Both the position numbers and the translations under genes were made by a program. A stretch of DNA of 33,042 nucleotides from Chromera velia (lineage: Eukaryota; Sar; Chromeraceae). Where the stretch lies: the NCBI GenBank assembly GCA_018398765.1, contig JAHBMJ010000956.1:5238-38279 (forward strand), written 5' to 3'. Shown piece after piece: positions 20,232 through 30,684 of the stretch (its first letter is position 1; each line of letters opens with the position of its first letter). The notes under the pieces were generated by a model. The model was given only the letters and a program-made list of their open reading frames with translations, searched no databases and had not been told where the DNA came from.

Positions 20232-21359
20232 ATGCTTTCCTCTCTTTTGCGGCGCCAGCTTTTCTGTATGACCCTGGCGCTTTACTGCATCACCTGCTTT
20301 ACACTTTGGATCGTGTTGTCGACCGGTTGCTGGCACTTTGGCCCGGGGTCTTTTAAGTGCACGCACTTCGGCGCCTGTGGTCCTTCAGCCGTTTGCGCGT
20401 TTCTCAAATTGTCGGATGTGCTGACCAACTTGCTCGCCAGTTCCGCGACGCAGAAAGCGCTGTACACGCAGAAGGCGAAGACGAGATCTCTGTGCTGGAC
20501 CATTCGTAGATTGCAGAACGACCTTGATCCCCAGAATTCCAGCACTTGGATCCAGGGCTTCACGTACCATGAAACACTGAAGCAACTTGCCAACACGGTG
20601 ATTGAGTGTGAGATGATGCAACGCGATTCGACAAAGCTGGTCCATTTCTATGACATGGTGACTAGCAAGGCAGTGGATGAGATTGCAGGTGTCCGTTACC
20701 TTTCGAGCCGTGACCATCTTGAGGCGTCGAAACAGCTCGACCTCTACCGAGGTGCGCTCATGCCCGTGCGCACGAGCCTCACAGAGCTTGCAGGGGAACT
20801 GAATGATTTTGGCGATCGAATGGCCACTTTCGGGGGCACAGTCGGAAACCTCGGACGGCGCTTTTCTCCGCATCAACACATGATAATAGTGGAAGAGCAT
20901 AGGTCTGCCGCAGGTTACGCGGCGCTGCGGGGGCTCGGCTATCTGACTGCTGCTGGCCTCGGCTGGGGGGCTTTCGTGTTGTGTCCTCCAATAGGTCTCA
21001 CAGGGGGGATGGTCATCAGCGGCGTGGCAATGGGAACTGAGTGGGCTTACTTCCAGACCTACGACGAGCGGCACAGGCTTGGGGAGATCCATCTGCAGGG
21101 GATTGAGAGTGACTTTGTCGAAGCTGAGGAGTTTTTCAAAGAGAAGAGTGGGGAGATCAAGAAATACGCGGAGAGCATCCTGATCGGGGCAGACGAAACT
21201 TACGATCTTGTCCTGAAGGCCGCGAATATAGAAGGTTTGGAGGTCCTGACGCACATGGCAGACAGATATGAAGACTTCGCGAAACAGCTGCAAAAGCTCC
21301 ACAATCAGGCACAGTCGGACGCAGCGACGCATCGCCGACTGCTTGAGGGCGTTCACTGA
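20232..21359 (+). CDS. Intronless membrane-anchored protein of unknown function
   Basis: The frame is open from 20058. I prefer the Met at 20232 (375 residues), which places a hydrophobic segment (LFCMTLALYCITCFTLWIVL) near the N-terminus as a signal anchor; the upstream 58 codons are polar and overlap a tandem repeat. A cysteine-rich short loop follows, then a long helical, charged region. At about residues 227-272 there is a Gly/Ala-rich hydrophobic pair of segments (GYLTAAGLGWGAFVLCPPIG and LTGGMVISGVAMG), and then another helical, charged region to the end. A helical protein with a central Gly-rich hydrophobic hairpin recalls the general layout of membrane-inserting helical-bundle proteins (apolipoprotein-L-like or ClyA-like), but I see no diagnostic motif and do not assign a family. 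It sits beside inverted-repeat elements. A 327-codon frame on the opposite strand (20385-21368) overlaps it and looks less protein-like. Confidence 0.6.
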   Translation: MLSSLLRRQLFCMTLALYCITCFTLWIVLSTGCWHFGPGSFKCTHFGACGPSAVCAFLKLSDVLTNLLASSATQKALYTQKAKTRSLCWTIRRLQNDLDPQNSSTWIQGFTYHETLKQLANTVIECEMMQRDSTKLVHFYDMVTSKAVDEIAGVRYLSSRDHLEASKQLDLYRGALMPVRTSLTELAGELNDFGDRMATFGGTVGNLGRRFSPHQHMIIVEEHRSAAGYAALRGLGYLTAAGLGWGAFVLCPPIGLTGGMVISGVAMGTEWAYFQTYDERHRLGEIHLQGIESDFVEAEEFFKEKSGEIKKYAESILIGADETYDLVLKAANIEGLEVLTHMADRYEDFAKQLQKLHNQAQSDAATHRRLLEGVH

Positions 21360-22336
21360 CAGCCTCAATCGAGATCAATGACAGTGTTGGTGGCGTTGAT
21401 TACTCTGTGGTGGTTGGTCATCTCTCTTCCTCTTTCGGTTGCGATCCGTCGGTCACAGACACAGCCCGGAGCTGAGAACTTCAAGGCACACCAAAAGACT
21501 TGACATTGAATTTCGACGGTTATGTAAGGTGCCACAAAAAGAAAGATATTGCAAATACATCGACATGCACGCGCATACTTACAGCAGGCCAGCACGGCCC
21601 TGAGCTGGCTCAGGCCCTGCCTGGCTGCATGCAAGTGGTTTTCTCGTTATCTATCTTTCTCTTGTACTTTTCGGTCAATGTAGCTTGCATTACCTCTCTT
21701 TCATCTCTTTTCTGTCATGTGAGAGGTGGTCGTTTCTGTTGACGGGAGCGGATGGGAGCGCGATGTATTATCTTGTATATATATGTCATCATCAATTATC
21801 ATCCATATTAACTTGAATTAAACTGGCATCATAATTTTGTATGAATACATAATTATATATATTATATTAATATATATGTGTATATAATCTAAAACACTAG
21901 CTCAACGCTAAGTAACATATGTTATGTGTAGCATGTGTTATCATGTCGACGTCACGATTCATGCGTTAGTTCATGTGTTTATCTAGGATCATCTAGGCTC
22001 ATTGTTTTGTGAGATAACTGCTCTATTTTTAAAGTGTATCACAGTGGTAATTTAAAACATTGTCTTATTACTTACTAGATCACTTATTATGTGACTTATA
22101 TACTAGATTTTTAACGTACTCTGCGAAGACCTAAGAATTTAAACAGGAATTTAGACAGGAATTGAGAGGAATATTACAAGGAATATAGAGGAATTTAGAT
22201 ATAAATCTCTAGACAATTAAATTTAAAGAAATTTAGAGTTCTACAGTCATAAAACTTAACTAGAAACTTTAGAGGTCGATTTCTCATGAACTGTAATGAA
22301 TTAAAAATTGATTCTTAGAATTGATTATTTGTTTTA
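21360..22336. other. AT-rich non-coding spacer
   Basis: Convergent 3' flanks of two genes. It contains an ATAT-rich tract (about 21770-21890) and short repeated AGGAATTTAGA-like units near 22140-22240. No gene was seen. Confidence 0.55.
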
Positions 22337-24568
22337 TCACAAATTCAAAAAACTAGGGAGGGAGTCACTTTCGACCAAACTGTCATTTTGATTATCTGAT
22401 CGTCTCATTGACACGCTTTCAACAGTGTTTGATCCCCCCCCGCTTCCTAGCCCTCCTTCAGAGCCAGCTTGTTTCTTACTGGTCGGAATGCCAGCTGCAT
22501 GGAGATACTCCCCCACCTGTTCGTCTCCACAAAAATACAGCTCTTGTAGCCACTCCTGCCGCCCCTGGCCTTGTGTCTTAGACTGAGCACTGCATGAAAA
22601 TTCTGGGCCCAGCTGAAGGGGCACTTTTCTCTGCACAAACCAATTCGCTTTTTCAGCCACTCTCTCTGCCAACAGCTCATACCGGCGTCTGAATTCTGTC
22701 GAACGTCGCAACTCAATCGCCTGATCGCACGAGCAGAATCTGAACAGACTCTGCAACAATGCGTCCGGAGGTACCACAGTCATGACAGCAACAGTCGCAC
22801 GACGCACTAGAGACGCCGCGATCTCCCTCTCAACAACCTCACCCCCCACACTGCACAACCACCTAAACAGACGCATCTGCCCCTTTCGCAACGCAACCTT
22901 GGCAGACAACGGGGAACACCCGCAGTCCCCCTTTTGAGTTGCCAACTCGACAATTCGGGCAGCGCATTCCTGTCTAAATTTGGGTTCACTCATTCTGCCT
23001 GTGTGAAGATCCGGGAGTTCCCTCACCTCCCCCCTCTCCTCCAAGGCACTCACCTCAGCAAGATCCAATTCCAACTCCACCAGACTTTTGGTTGGACTTT
23101 CAGTCCAGGGACAGGGGGGGCTCTGAGAGACCAGCCATCTGAGGCACTCGAAATGGCCATTCGAGATCGCGGCCTCTGTCACAGAGACGCCCCACAGCGG
23201 CCGCATCCCCCTCTCTTCCGAGTGCTGGAAGAGAAAACGGAGACAATCGAGGGAACCCGACCTAGCCGCTGCCCTCCACACACTGCCCTCTCCCTTCAAC
23301 CCACCTTTCGGACAACGTGCAACCCACCGCAGACAATTTACGTGACACTGCGAGGCTGCGAAGAACCCGACCGCAAACGCGCCCTCGGGCGCTGTCTCTC
23401 TGACCTCCCTGTCTCCATACATCCACTGGAGGGCCTCTACAGACCCTACAGAGGCCGCAGCTTTGAAGGGAGAGAGGAAGACGGGATCGGCATCCATGCG
23501 CATCCACAGGCGTCTGTGGAAGTCCTCCGACTTTTCGTCTAGGTCCGCTGCGACCTCTCGCGCTTTGGTCAGCACTGTCTGTGCGGTCTGCAGCTGCCCT
23601 CCCTGAATTGCCATCGCCATCATTCTACGCACACACCGGGGCAGAGGCAGCCCTTCCGAGTCCGGATGCTGCTGCTTAGACCCTTCAAGAGCCTCTTGGA
23701 CCTCTTCACTGAGGCCCCGGAAGGCGAGAAGGATCAGCCTCAGCTCCAAAAGGGTGTGAAGGAACTTCGGAACCATTAACTTCTTCTCCACCATCTGTAG
23801 ACACACGTCTATGGGAGTATCTACCAAAAAATGGGGGAAAAAGAGAGCGTCACTGCTTGCACCAGGCCAAAGGGCGCGCAATTCAGAGAGGGCGTCTAGG
23901 CGCCCAGAGAGGCAGGACCCTCTCGCAAGTCGACGCCAAAAAAGATTTGTGCGAGGAAAGAAAAGACTCGGTCTGCCGATCTCTGCCCCCTCCCCAGTTT
24001 CACTGCCTGACTTCCCCTTCAAAAAAGGCAACACTTTTCTCATTAATTCCACATGACCTCCATGAACGGCCCCACAAAGCAGATGTGTGGCATTGAAGAG
24101 CTCAGCCAGCTGAAGAGCTGCCGCGCTCTCCTCCCCTTTCCGTCTATCTGCCTGGTCAGCTAATAAGCCTCCTGTTTTTTTCAAAGGAAGCGAGTACAGT
24201 GCCCTTCGTGAAGAGAGAAACTCAGCAGCATCGACCTTCCCGCTCCTTCCAAGCCAGTACATGAGCTCTCCAGAAGGCACAGGCCACGGAAGATCAGCCA
24301 ACAAGAGAAGAAACCTCAAGCAACTGTTGTCCGCTTCTTTGTTGCATCCTTGCGAGCTTGTCGCCACAAACTGACATAAATGAACACAGCTTCTGGCAGA
24401 GAATCTGGGCTTCTCTTCCTTGCCTTGCACGCTTCCGAAAACGTCATTTGCCCATTTGTGAAACTTTTTTGAAACAGTTGCCGCAATCACGAAGAAGCTT
24501 TCACCCACGAGCAAAAGGATTGTCCGGGGTGCACTGATGTGCCGGGAGGTCAACAGATCCATTCTCAC
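22337..24568 (-). CDS. Degenerate ankyrin-repeat protein with a possible F-box-like N-terminus
   Basis: A single open exon of 743 codons. Ankyrin-like helix pairs recur: GAVHGGHVELMRKVLPFL, ASVGSVEALQWMYGD, ASQCHVNCLRWVARCP, AARSGSLDCLRFLFQH and AISNGHFECLRWLVSQ, plus KVALRKGQMRLFRWLC near the end. The A-x-x-x-G-x-x-x-CLRWL form is the divergent ankyrin type common in algae and protists and in some giant viruses. The N-terminal APRTILLLVGESFFVIAATVSKKFHKWANDVFG resembles an F-box-like helical start, where a conserved WxxxA/V pattern follows; this is tentative. The tail is Gly/Ser-rich and probably disordered. The likely role is protein-protein interaction, perhaps as substrate adaptor of a ubiquitin ligase if the F-box reading is right. 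No introns are needed. The start at 24568 (MRMDLL) is the first Met in the frame. Confidence 0.7.
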   Translation of the reverse strand: MRMDLLTSRHISAPRTILLLVGESFFVIAATVSKKFHKWANDVFGSVQGKEEKPRFSARSCVHLCQFVATSSQGCNKEADNSCLRFLLLLADLPWPVPSGELMYWLGRSGKVDAAEFLSSRRALYSLPLKKTGGLLADQADRRKGEESAAALQLAELFNATHLLCGAVHGGHVELMRKVLPFLKGKSGSETGEGAEIGRPSLFFPRTNLFWRRLARGSCLSGRLDALSELRALWPGASSDALFFPHFLVDTPIDVCLQMVEKKLMVPKFLHTLLELRLILLAFRGLSEEVQEALEGSKQQHPDSEGLPLPRCVRRMMAMAIQGGQLQTAQTVLTKAREVAADLDEKSEDFHRRLWMRMDADPVFLSPFKAAASVGSVEALQWMYGDREVRETAPEGAFAVGFFAASQCHVNCLRWVARCPKGGLKGEGSVWRAAARSGSLDCLRFLFQHSEERGMRPLWGVSVTEAAISNGHFECLRWLVSQSPPCPWTESPTKSLVELELDLAEVSALEERGEVRELPDLHTGRMSEPKFRQECAARIVELATQKGDCGCSPLSAKVALRKGQMRLFRWLCSVGGEVVEREIAASLVRRATVAVMTVVPPDALLQSLFRFCSCDQAIELRRSTEFRRRYELLAERVAEKANWFVQRKVPLQLGPEFSCSAQSKTQGQGRQEWLQELYFCGDEQVGEYLHAAGIPTSKKQAGSEGGLGSGGGSNTVESVSMRRSDNQNDSLVESDSLPSFLNL

Positions 24569-25317
24569 GATCGATCTATCGTTAGAGTGCTGAAATACGC
24601 ATCCTCCTGCCAGCTCCTGGGCGAACCACTGAACTCTATGTACTCATATATTCTGCCGGGTCCTCATGTTGTAGCAGATTCGAGCAAATGGATCGATGTG
24701 TCTGCCAGGGATTCTCGGTGCCTGTCGACGTCAGGCGTCTGACAATACGTGAGAATGTCTGACACTGAATCACTGATGCGGTCTGTCAATGTCTGTCACT
24801 GACACGGAGACTACATGAGACTACTGATGCATGACAGTAGACGACCGGGTCGATCAGTCTGACTCAGACTCAGACTGACGATGACTGAATTCGACACCTG
24901 GAGCGCGCGCGGAAACGCGGCCCGACGCGCACGCGGCCGCCATGCATGGCCGGCCGGGCCGGGGCCCGCATGTATACGTGATCCTTCGAAGGAGTACGTA
25001 CGTATATATATAGCCGATTAATCCGCCGATTTTACCCATATGCATGCACGTATTTGAAAGACTGCATGCATGCGCCGCGTGCCTGCAATTTTGCGGAGTT
25101 GCTGGTTTGAAGTGGTCTGTCTTGCGCTTCACCAGCAATTGAGAGAGTTCACTCAGACTTCATTCATCATTTCGAATCAGTTTGAGTCTTCGTCCATTCG
25201 CGTGTCTGCGTAGAGTCACTGACGTGGACAAGTGGTGTTGTTTCGGAACACCACAGCATTCATTGATTCATTCATACAACTGAGTTGCGGTCTGACCTTA
25301 ATTGAGAGACCATCACG
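24569..25317. promoter_or_regulatory. Divergent promoter region between the ankyrin gene and the MAP kinase
   Basis: Both genes are transcribed outward from this stretch. It contains short CACTGA/GTCTGACA near-repeats (24740-24890), a CpG-dense block at about 24899-24965 (GCGCGCGC, GGCCGGCC), a TATATATA at about 25004-25011, and two TGCATGCA palindromes at 25041-25048 and 25063-25070. The element functions are inferred only from position. Confidence 0.5.
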
Positions 25318-27616
25318 ATGCCTCTACCGAAGATGAAGAAAGTCCAAGTGGACCCAAAGAGGCCCGACATTGTATTTCGAGTTCCAGAAACCTATCAAGT
25401 GAGTCTGCCACAGGATACGTCAGCTGTGTGTCTACGATTCTTTTCCAGATTTGACAAACAACACATGCAAATCTACTTCATGCATGAATCATACTTGTGT
25501 GCAGTTCAAGAAGAAGCTTGGAGCGGGAGCTTATGGTCAGTTGTCCTACATCGGGCGCTCCGGTTTTATCTTCCAGCGAGACCACCAGAGAGGAGACAAG
25601 TCGCTGCACTGCTGCAACACATCCCCTCCTGGCATGCAGCCGGATGCATGGAGGGCTGCTTCGTAGTAAGCATCTGATGTGGCAGGCTTCCTCTCTTGAC
25701 GAGCAGCCTTGTCGAAGTGTGGCACTTGACGAGAAAGAACCTTCATTTAAATCAGCTTTCCTGCCCGTCCGCGGTGCACACACCTGCAGGTCGTGACCAA
25801 ACTGTCGAAACCACCCGTCTACCCTACGCCCCCTGCTTACGTTCATGCTCTTTTCACTCCTGTGCGCATGCAGGCTGTGTGTGCTCGTTCGAGGACAGTG
25901 AGACAAAGAAGACAGTGGCAGTGAAGAAGATCACTGATGCCTACAGGGAGGTGATTGATGCCAAGAGGATTTTGAGAGAGATCAAAATCCTCCAACACCT
26001 GAAGCACGATAACCTCGTGGAAATTTTCGACATCCTTCCGCCTGAGTCCCCCACCGACGAGGACATCTACATCGTCATGCGTCAGTTGTCACTGCACGCT
26101 TTCCTTTTCTCTTCTCTTTTGTTGACTCTCGTTGAGGTTCTCTGTGACGGGATCTGCCGCAGTGTCTCTCCCCGGTTTTCTGTCAGCGCGGCTGTCTATA
26201 TATTTTCCTCTCATCTTTCCGTCTGTTTGGGGGGGAGGCGGACTATAGCGGGGCGATCGAGCTTTGGGTCCTTGCGTCTATCCACTTGACCAACGATGCC
26301 TTTGTGGATGTACCTATGCTTGTGTGAATGTGGACATACTTTTTTTTTGCTTGCACGCGCATGGCCGCTCGTCCGTGTGTGTGTGAGTGTGTGCGTGTCC
26401 GTAGTGCCGGTCCATCTATCTGTGCTTTGCTTGCCCGCTACCTAGATATGCGCTTACCCATCTTGCCATCTGCCCAGGGGCTCATCTCTCACCTCCCCTG
26501 AGTGCCTGTGAGAACACTTGCTTCGCTGTCTGACGCGAAATTCTGCAGGTCACGCGTGCATGTCCACTCTCAAGTCGGAAACTGACCTGCATTGCGAGAT
26601 GCTTCACGTATCACAAAGATCGTTGTGGAAGAAACATAACTGTATGAAACGACAAGCGTGTATGGTCTTTCTGACGCATACCCTCTCTGCGCGTATAGAT
26701 TTCTCTCTTTCTTTCTGTTTCTGCCGTTGTTGCATGTGTGTTGCAGCCCTGATGTATGCGGACCTCCACAAGGTCATTCAGAGCAAACAGGAGCTCTCAG
26801 AGAAGCACATGCAGTACTTCATTTACCAGATCCTCAGAGGCCTCCACTACCTCCATGGTGCCAACATCCTCCACAGGGACCTGAAGCCTGGTAACGTGCT
26901 GGTGGACGAGAACTGTGATTTGAGGATTTGCGACTTGGGGTTGGCCAGGGGGTGTGAGGCAAAGGATGGGTCTGCAGACAAGGACCAGGAGCGACTCAAA
27001 ACCATGACGGAGTATGTGGTCAGTCTTTTGCTTTCTCTCTCTGTGGTATAGTCTGTAATAAGTGAGCGGGAGCCAGCGTTTGTTTCTGCGAAGAAGTAGA
27101 AAAGAAAACACAATCAGTTTACAGAGAGACATCTATTTATGAAGGTTCCATTGAAGATCCCCATCGGAAACGGGCAGAAGCTTCAGTGAGAGCGGGAATG
27201 ATCTCAGTGAGAGCGGGAATGATCCCAGAGTGTTTTCTTTCTTGGTCTGGCGTAGAACGGGAAGGGATGAGAACGAGTCTCAGCAAAGAAACAGGGAAGA
27301 CAGGAACGTCGCATCCAAACATAAAGCCGATCTGGTCTGATTCTGTGTTTGCTTCTGAATGTGCATACATGAAGTCTTAGAAAGGATTCACTTCAAATAG
27401 ATCCTTATCCGAAAGAAATCAAGAGGCTGGAAGGACCTGCAGCTAGGGGATCTAGCTGTGATGTCGAAACAAAAAATTTGTCCCGAGCCTTGCCGAATTA
27501 GCAAAGGAGAGTGTTGTGTCCCTTCATTTGATTACATTTCGTCTTTCCTTCCTGTTCTTTTTGACTGACTGACTGACTGACTGACTGACTGACTGACTGA
27601 CTGACTGACTGACTGA

Positions 27617-27657
<41 letters not shown>

Positions 27658-29028
27658 TGACTGACTGACTGACTCACTGACTGACTGACTTTCTGACTTT
27701 CTGACTGACTGACTGATTGGTTGACTGACTCACTGACTGTCTGACCGACTGACTGACTGACTGACTGACTGACTGTCTGACTGACTGACTGACTGACTGA
27801 CTGACTGACTGCAGGCCACTAGATGGTACCGTGCCCCCGAAGTGATTCTGGACGCCGCTCACTACACTTACCAGATGGATGTTTGGGCTGTGGGGTGTAT
27901 CATCGTGGAGATGCTCGGCAGACAGCCTCTGTTCACAGGGGAACACTACATCGATCAGGTGAGGGAGGGCGAGGGAGTCGTTCTTTCTGGATGCATACAG
28001 GCAGTTTGGGGGATTGGTAGAGAACAAGAGAAAAATGTGTGACTTAGGCTGCTTCTCTTCTTCGAGCTGAGCTCTCTCCTCTCTGTGTGTGACACATTTT
28101 GAGGGCCAGCGTCAGCCCTTGCACCTCCCTGCCTCCGGTCTATTGTTGTTGCTTTATTTCCGTTGGAGTCGAAGCTTTGGTTTCCTCCTTTGCGCCTGTG
28201 CCTCCGTGCAGATCAAAAAGATTGTGAAGATCGTCGGACACCCGACCAAGTTGGGAGAGGACACCAGCTGGATGTCCCCGGAGGCCAAACAGTTCATGGC
28301 AAGCGTCCCCCTCTATCCAGGACAGGACCTGCAGCAGATGTTCCCCAACGCCAACCCTCTGGCAGTCGACCTCGCAAAGCAGATGCTGGTTATCGACTGG
28401 AGAAAGAGAATCTCTGTCGAGAACGCAATGAAACATCCGTATCTGAAGGTCCGTCAGTACGAACATAAGTGAGGGAGAAAGGAAGGAAGGATCGAGGGCG
28501 TGTTCCTGTCAGACAGCTGATGGTAAGTTTACGAGACAGAATGCGGAGAGCGGTTCTTCCAATATACATGCATGCATGCATGCATGTATGACACCCTTCT
28601 ATCAAGCAATTGGGAGAAATCGCCGATTCCAGTTCTATTCCACAATTAAGTGTGCACAGCTTCATGCCCTCATCAGCACCCACCGGTAAGAGTACTCAGC
28701 AAGCATGACACACACTCCCTCCCCCACCCCCCGCTCCCCCATTCAATTGCGCACCCCTACTTTGATGCCAATATGTATTTATGTCTCGGTTTTGTCTAAA
28801 ATATTTCTGCAGCCCTACTTTGATGCCCGAGATTTGAAGACTCCAGTCCAGAAGATCGACTGGGCCTTCGACGACTTCGAGCCCACAAAGAAGGGCGTGC
28901 AGGAGAGGATATTCGCAGAAGCAGCCAAGTTTCATCCGGAGATTTTGGAGAGAGACGCGGGCAAGTTGAAGGGCTCACTGGCGACATCGGGAACAGAAAA
29001 GGCCAGCAGACGGGCATCCCAGCAGTAG
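25318..29028 (+). CDS. MAP kinase, ERK type with TEY activation motif (complete, seven exons)
   Basis: Exons are 25318-25398, 25505-25535, 25874-26080, 26747-27018, 27815-27958, 28212-28448 and 28813-29028. All phases agree and give 395 residues. Landmarks: glycine loop GAGAYG (33-38), VAVKK with Lys55, the [11 protein letters not shown] helix, HRDLKPGN (His149, Asp151), DLGLAR (Asp169), a lengthened activation segment, Thr194-Glu195-Tyr196, [18 protein letters not shown], and the MAPK C-terminal docking-type region with WAFDDFEP. Dual phosphorylation of TEY by a MAPK kinase activates such enzymes, which phosphorylate Ser/Thr before Pro in cytosol and nucleus. Features to note: DLG replaces DFG; Gly replaces Ser in KPSN; exon 4 ends one codon after TEY; and the following intron ends in a GACT repeat. 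Donors are GTGAGT, GTCAGT, GTCAGT, GTCAGT, GTGAGG and GTCCGT. Confidence 0.95.
27562..27811. repeat. GACT tetranucleotide microsatellite ending at a 3' splice site
   Basis: About 250 bases of GACT/CTGA units with a GGCT block at about 27622-27654 and a few point variants. The array runs into CTGACTGCAG, the acceptor of MAP-kinase exon 5, so it occupies the place of the polypyrimidine tract. Confidence 0.92.
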
Positions 29029-30684
29029 GGAATGAGTGAATGAGAAACGTGCACATGATAGAAGTGGAGAAGAAGGGGGAGAGGGCGCTCGAGTATCTAA
29101 AGAAGGAACTCTCTTAGTTCTCCTCCCCTCTTTCCTCTTTCCTCTCCTCTTATTGTTGTGAGAAGGAATTGAAGGGCTGCCTGGGGAATGCGCTGTCTGT
29201 CCTCTTCTCCTTTCTTTCGTTCTTGCCTTCCAGGGGATGGAGAGGGTTGTCACATGCAGGGCTCGATCGATCGATCGTTACTTTGGGTCCCGATGAGGAT
29301 CATTAATTCAATCACTGATTCATTTATTTATTCACTTGGAGGGAAAGGGAACGGGCATGAAGGGAAGGAAAGGGCGTAAGAAAATTCAGTTTGTATTGAC
29401 ACACGCATCGACTGAAAGACTGTTTCGTTAGTAGTACAGACGGGAATTGGTGTGAAGGATCGAGGGGACCTGACAGAGAGGGGCCAGACGTGCATGCAGT
29501 CTGGATACACGCATGAAGGAGAAGGGTTTTGGACTTAGGGGAGAAGTAAACGGACTCTACACAAACAAGCAGACGACATAAATAAGATGAAAAATCACTG
29601 AGTCCAAGTCTCAGAGGTGAGGAGCCAGGCTTCGACGCTCACTGAACGACATTAGAGGCAGGGGAGGCAGGGGAGGGATGAGAAGGTAGCGGGAGTAAAA
29701 AAGCAGAACGAAGGGGGGAGGGGGTAGCGGTGTCCCGGTCGCGGCGGTCAGGCTGCAAGCAAGATGCTTCTGATTGCTGTGTAGCTTTGCATTGTATAAA
29801 TAAATTTCTCGGTAAAGAAGGCATGGGTTGCACGTTAATATCGCTTGTTCGCATGGGGGGGAGGAGGGCGGTTCCTGCATGTTAATCAGGTCCTGCACTA
29901 GCTCCTTTATTTGAAAGATCATGCATACAGAATGAGCCCATGCGAGCCGTCGCGCAGGCCCTGTGGGTTTATCTCGATCAGTGGCTTTCAAGAGCTGAAA
30001 TTCAACATTTGCTGTTAATGAAACCATGCACATATCGCAGATTCGCAGTAAACAGTGAAATCATTCCGAATTCAATTCCTAGATTCAATTTATTATTTTG
30101 TATGCTGATCGCCGGCGGCGTGGCACTCGATCATAGCTTGTTCTATAGCTTGTTATCTCATGCAGCTTGTCTATGACTTAGCCTATAACAGTCTAGGTCT
30201 ATATTCACCATCGCTGTATCTATCTTCAAAAGAGCGAATCTTGAGATTCATTCTTCTCTGAGAGTCCCCTAACTTCAACAGAACAACCTCTGAAAAAATA
30301 AAGAGAAAGCAACTATCGAGGAGTGACTGACCCTCAAGGTAGGTTCTGAAGAGAACGCGTAAAAGGCGGCGTAGTAGATGACTGAGCAGATCTAGCAGAT
30401 GATGAGCAGCATGTTTGGTCGTTGTTGTTGAGAGAGTTGGTTGGAGGGAGTCAGCTTGAAAGATCAGTGTGTGTGTAGATCTGTATACAAACACACAGGG
30501 GGGCCTACTGGGACCCCCGGAGGGGAGGAGGCCTGTACCACTGTGTAAGTCGGCAAGGGGGGCGCATACTCGGCCTTCCGGTGTCATTGAAGCTGACTCA
30601 TACAGTACTACAGTTAGCTGACTGAACAGCCTGCCCCCCCCCGATCTCCGGCGTCCCTGCAGGCAGCATAAGCGGGACTGTTAG
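29029..30684. other. Spacer between the MAP kinase and the second kinase
   Basis: 3' flank of the MAP kinase, then mixed sequence with one TGCATGCA site at 29491. The 5' exons of the next gene (ATP-binding lobe) are expected here but I could not identify a convincing one. No other gene was seen. Confidence 0.45.

Noticed and set aside
20385-21368. 327-codon minus-strand frame opposite the intronless gene
   Set aside because: The plus frame has an organised anchor, helices and hairpin; the minus frame is rich in Arg, Cys and His without pattern. Not excluded outright.
22934-23542. 202-codon plus-strand frame opposite the ankyrin gene
   Set aside because: The minus strand carries recurring ankyrin-like units here; the plus frame has none.
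27562-27811. Tetranucleotide arrays as a CRISPR-like or functional array
   Set aside because: Four-base units without unique spacers; a plain microsatellite in an intron.
29940-30176. 78-codon plus-strand frame as a 5' exon of the second kinase
   Set aside because: No kinase N-lobe motifs (glycine loop or VAxK) are present.
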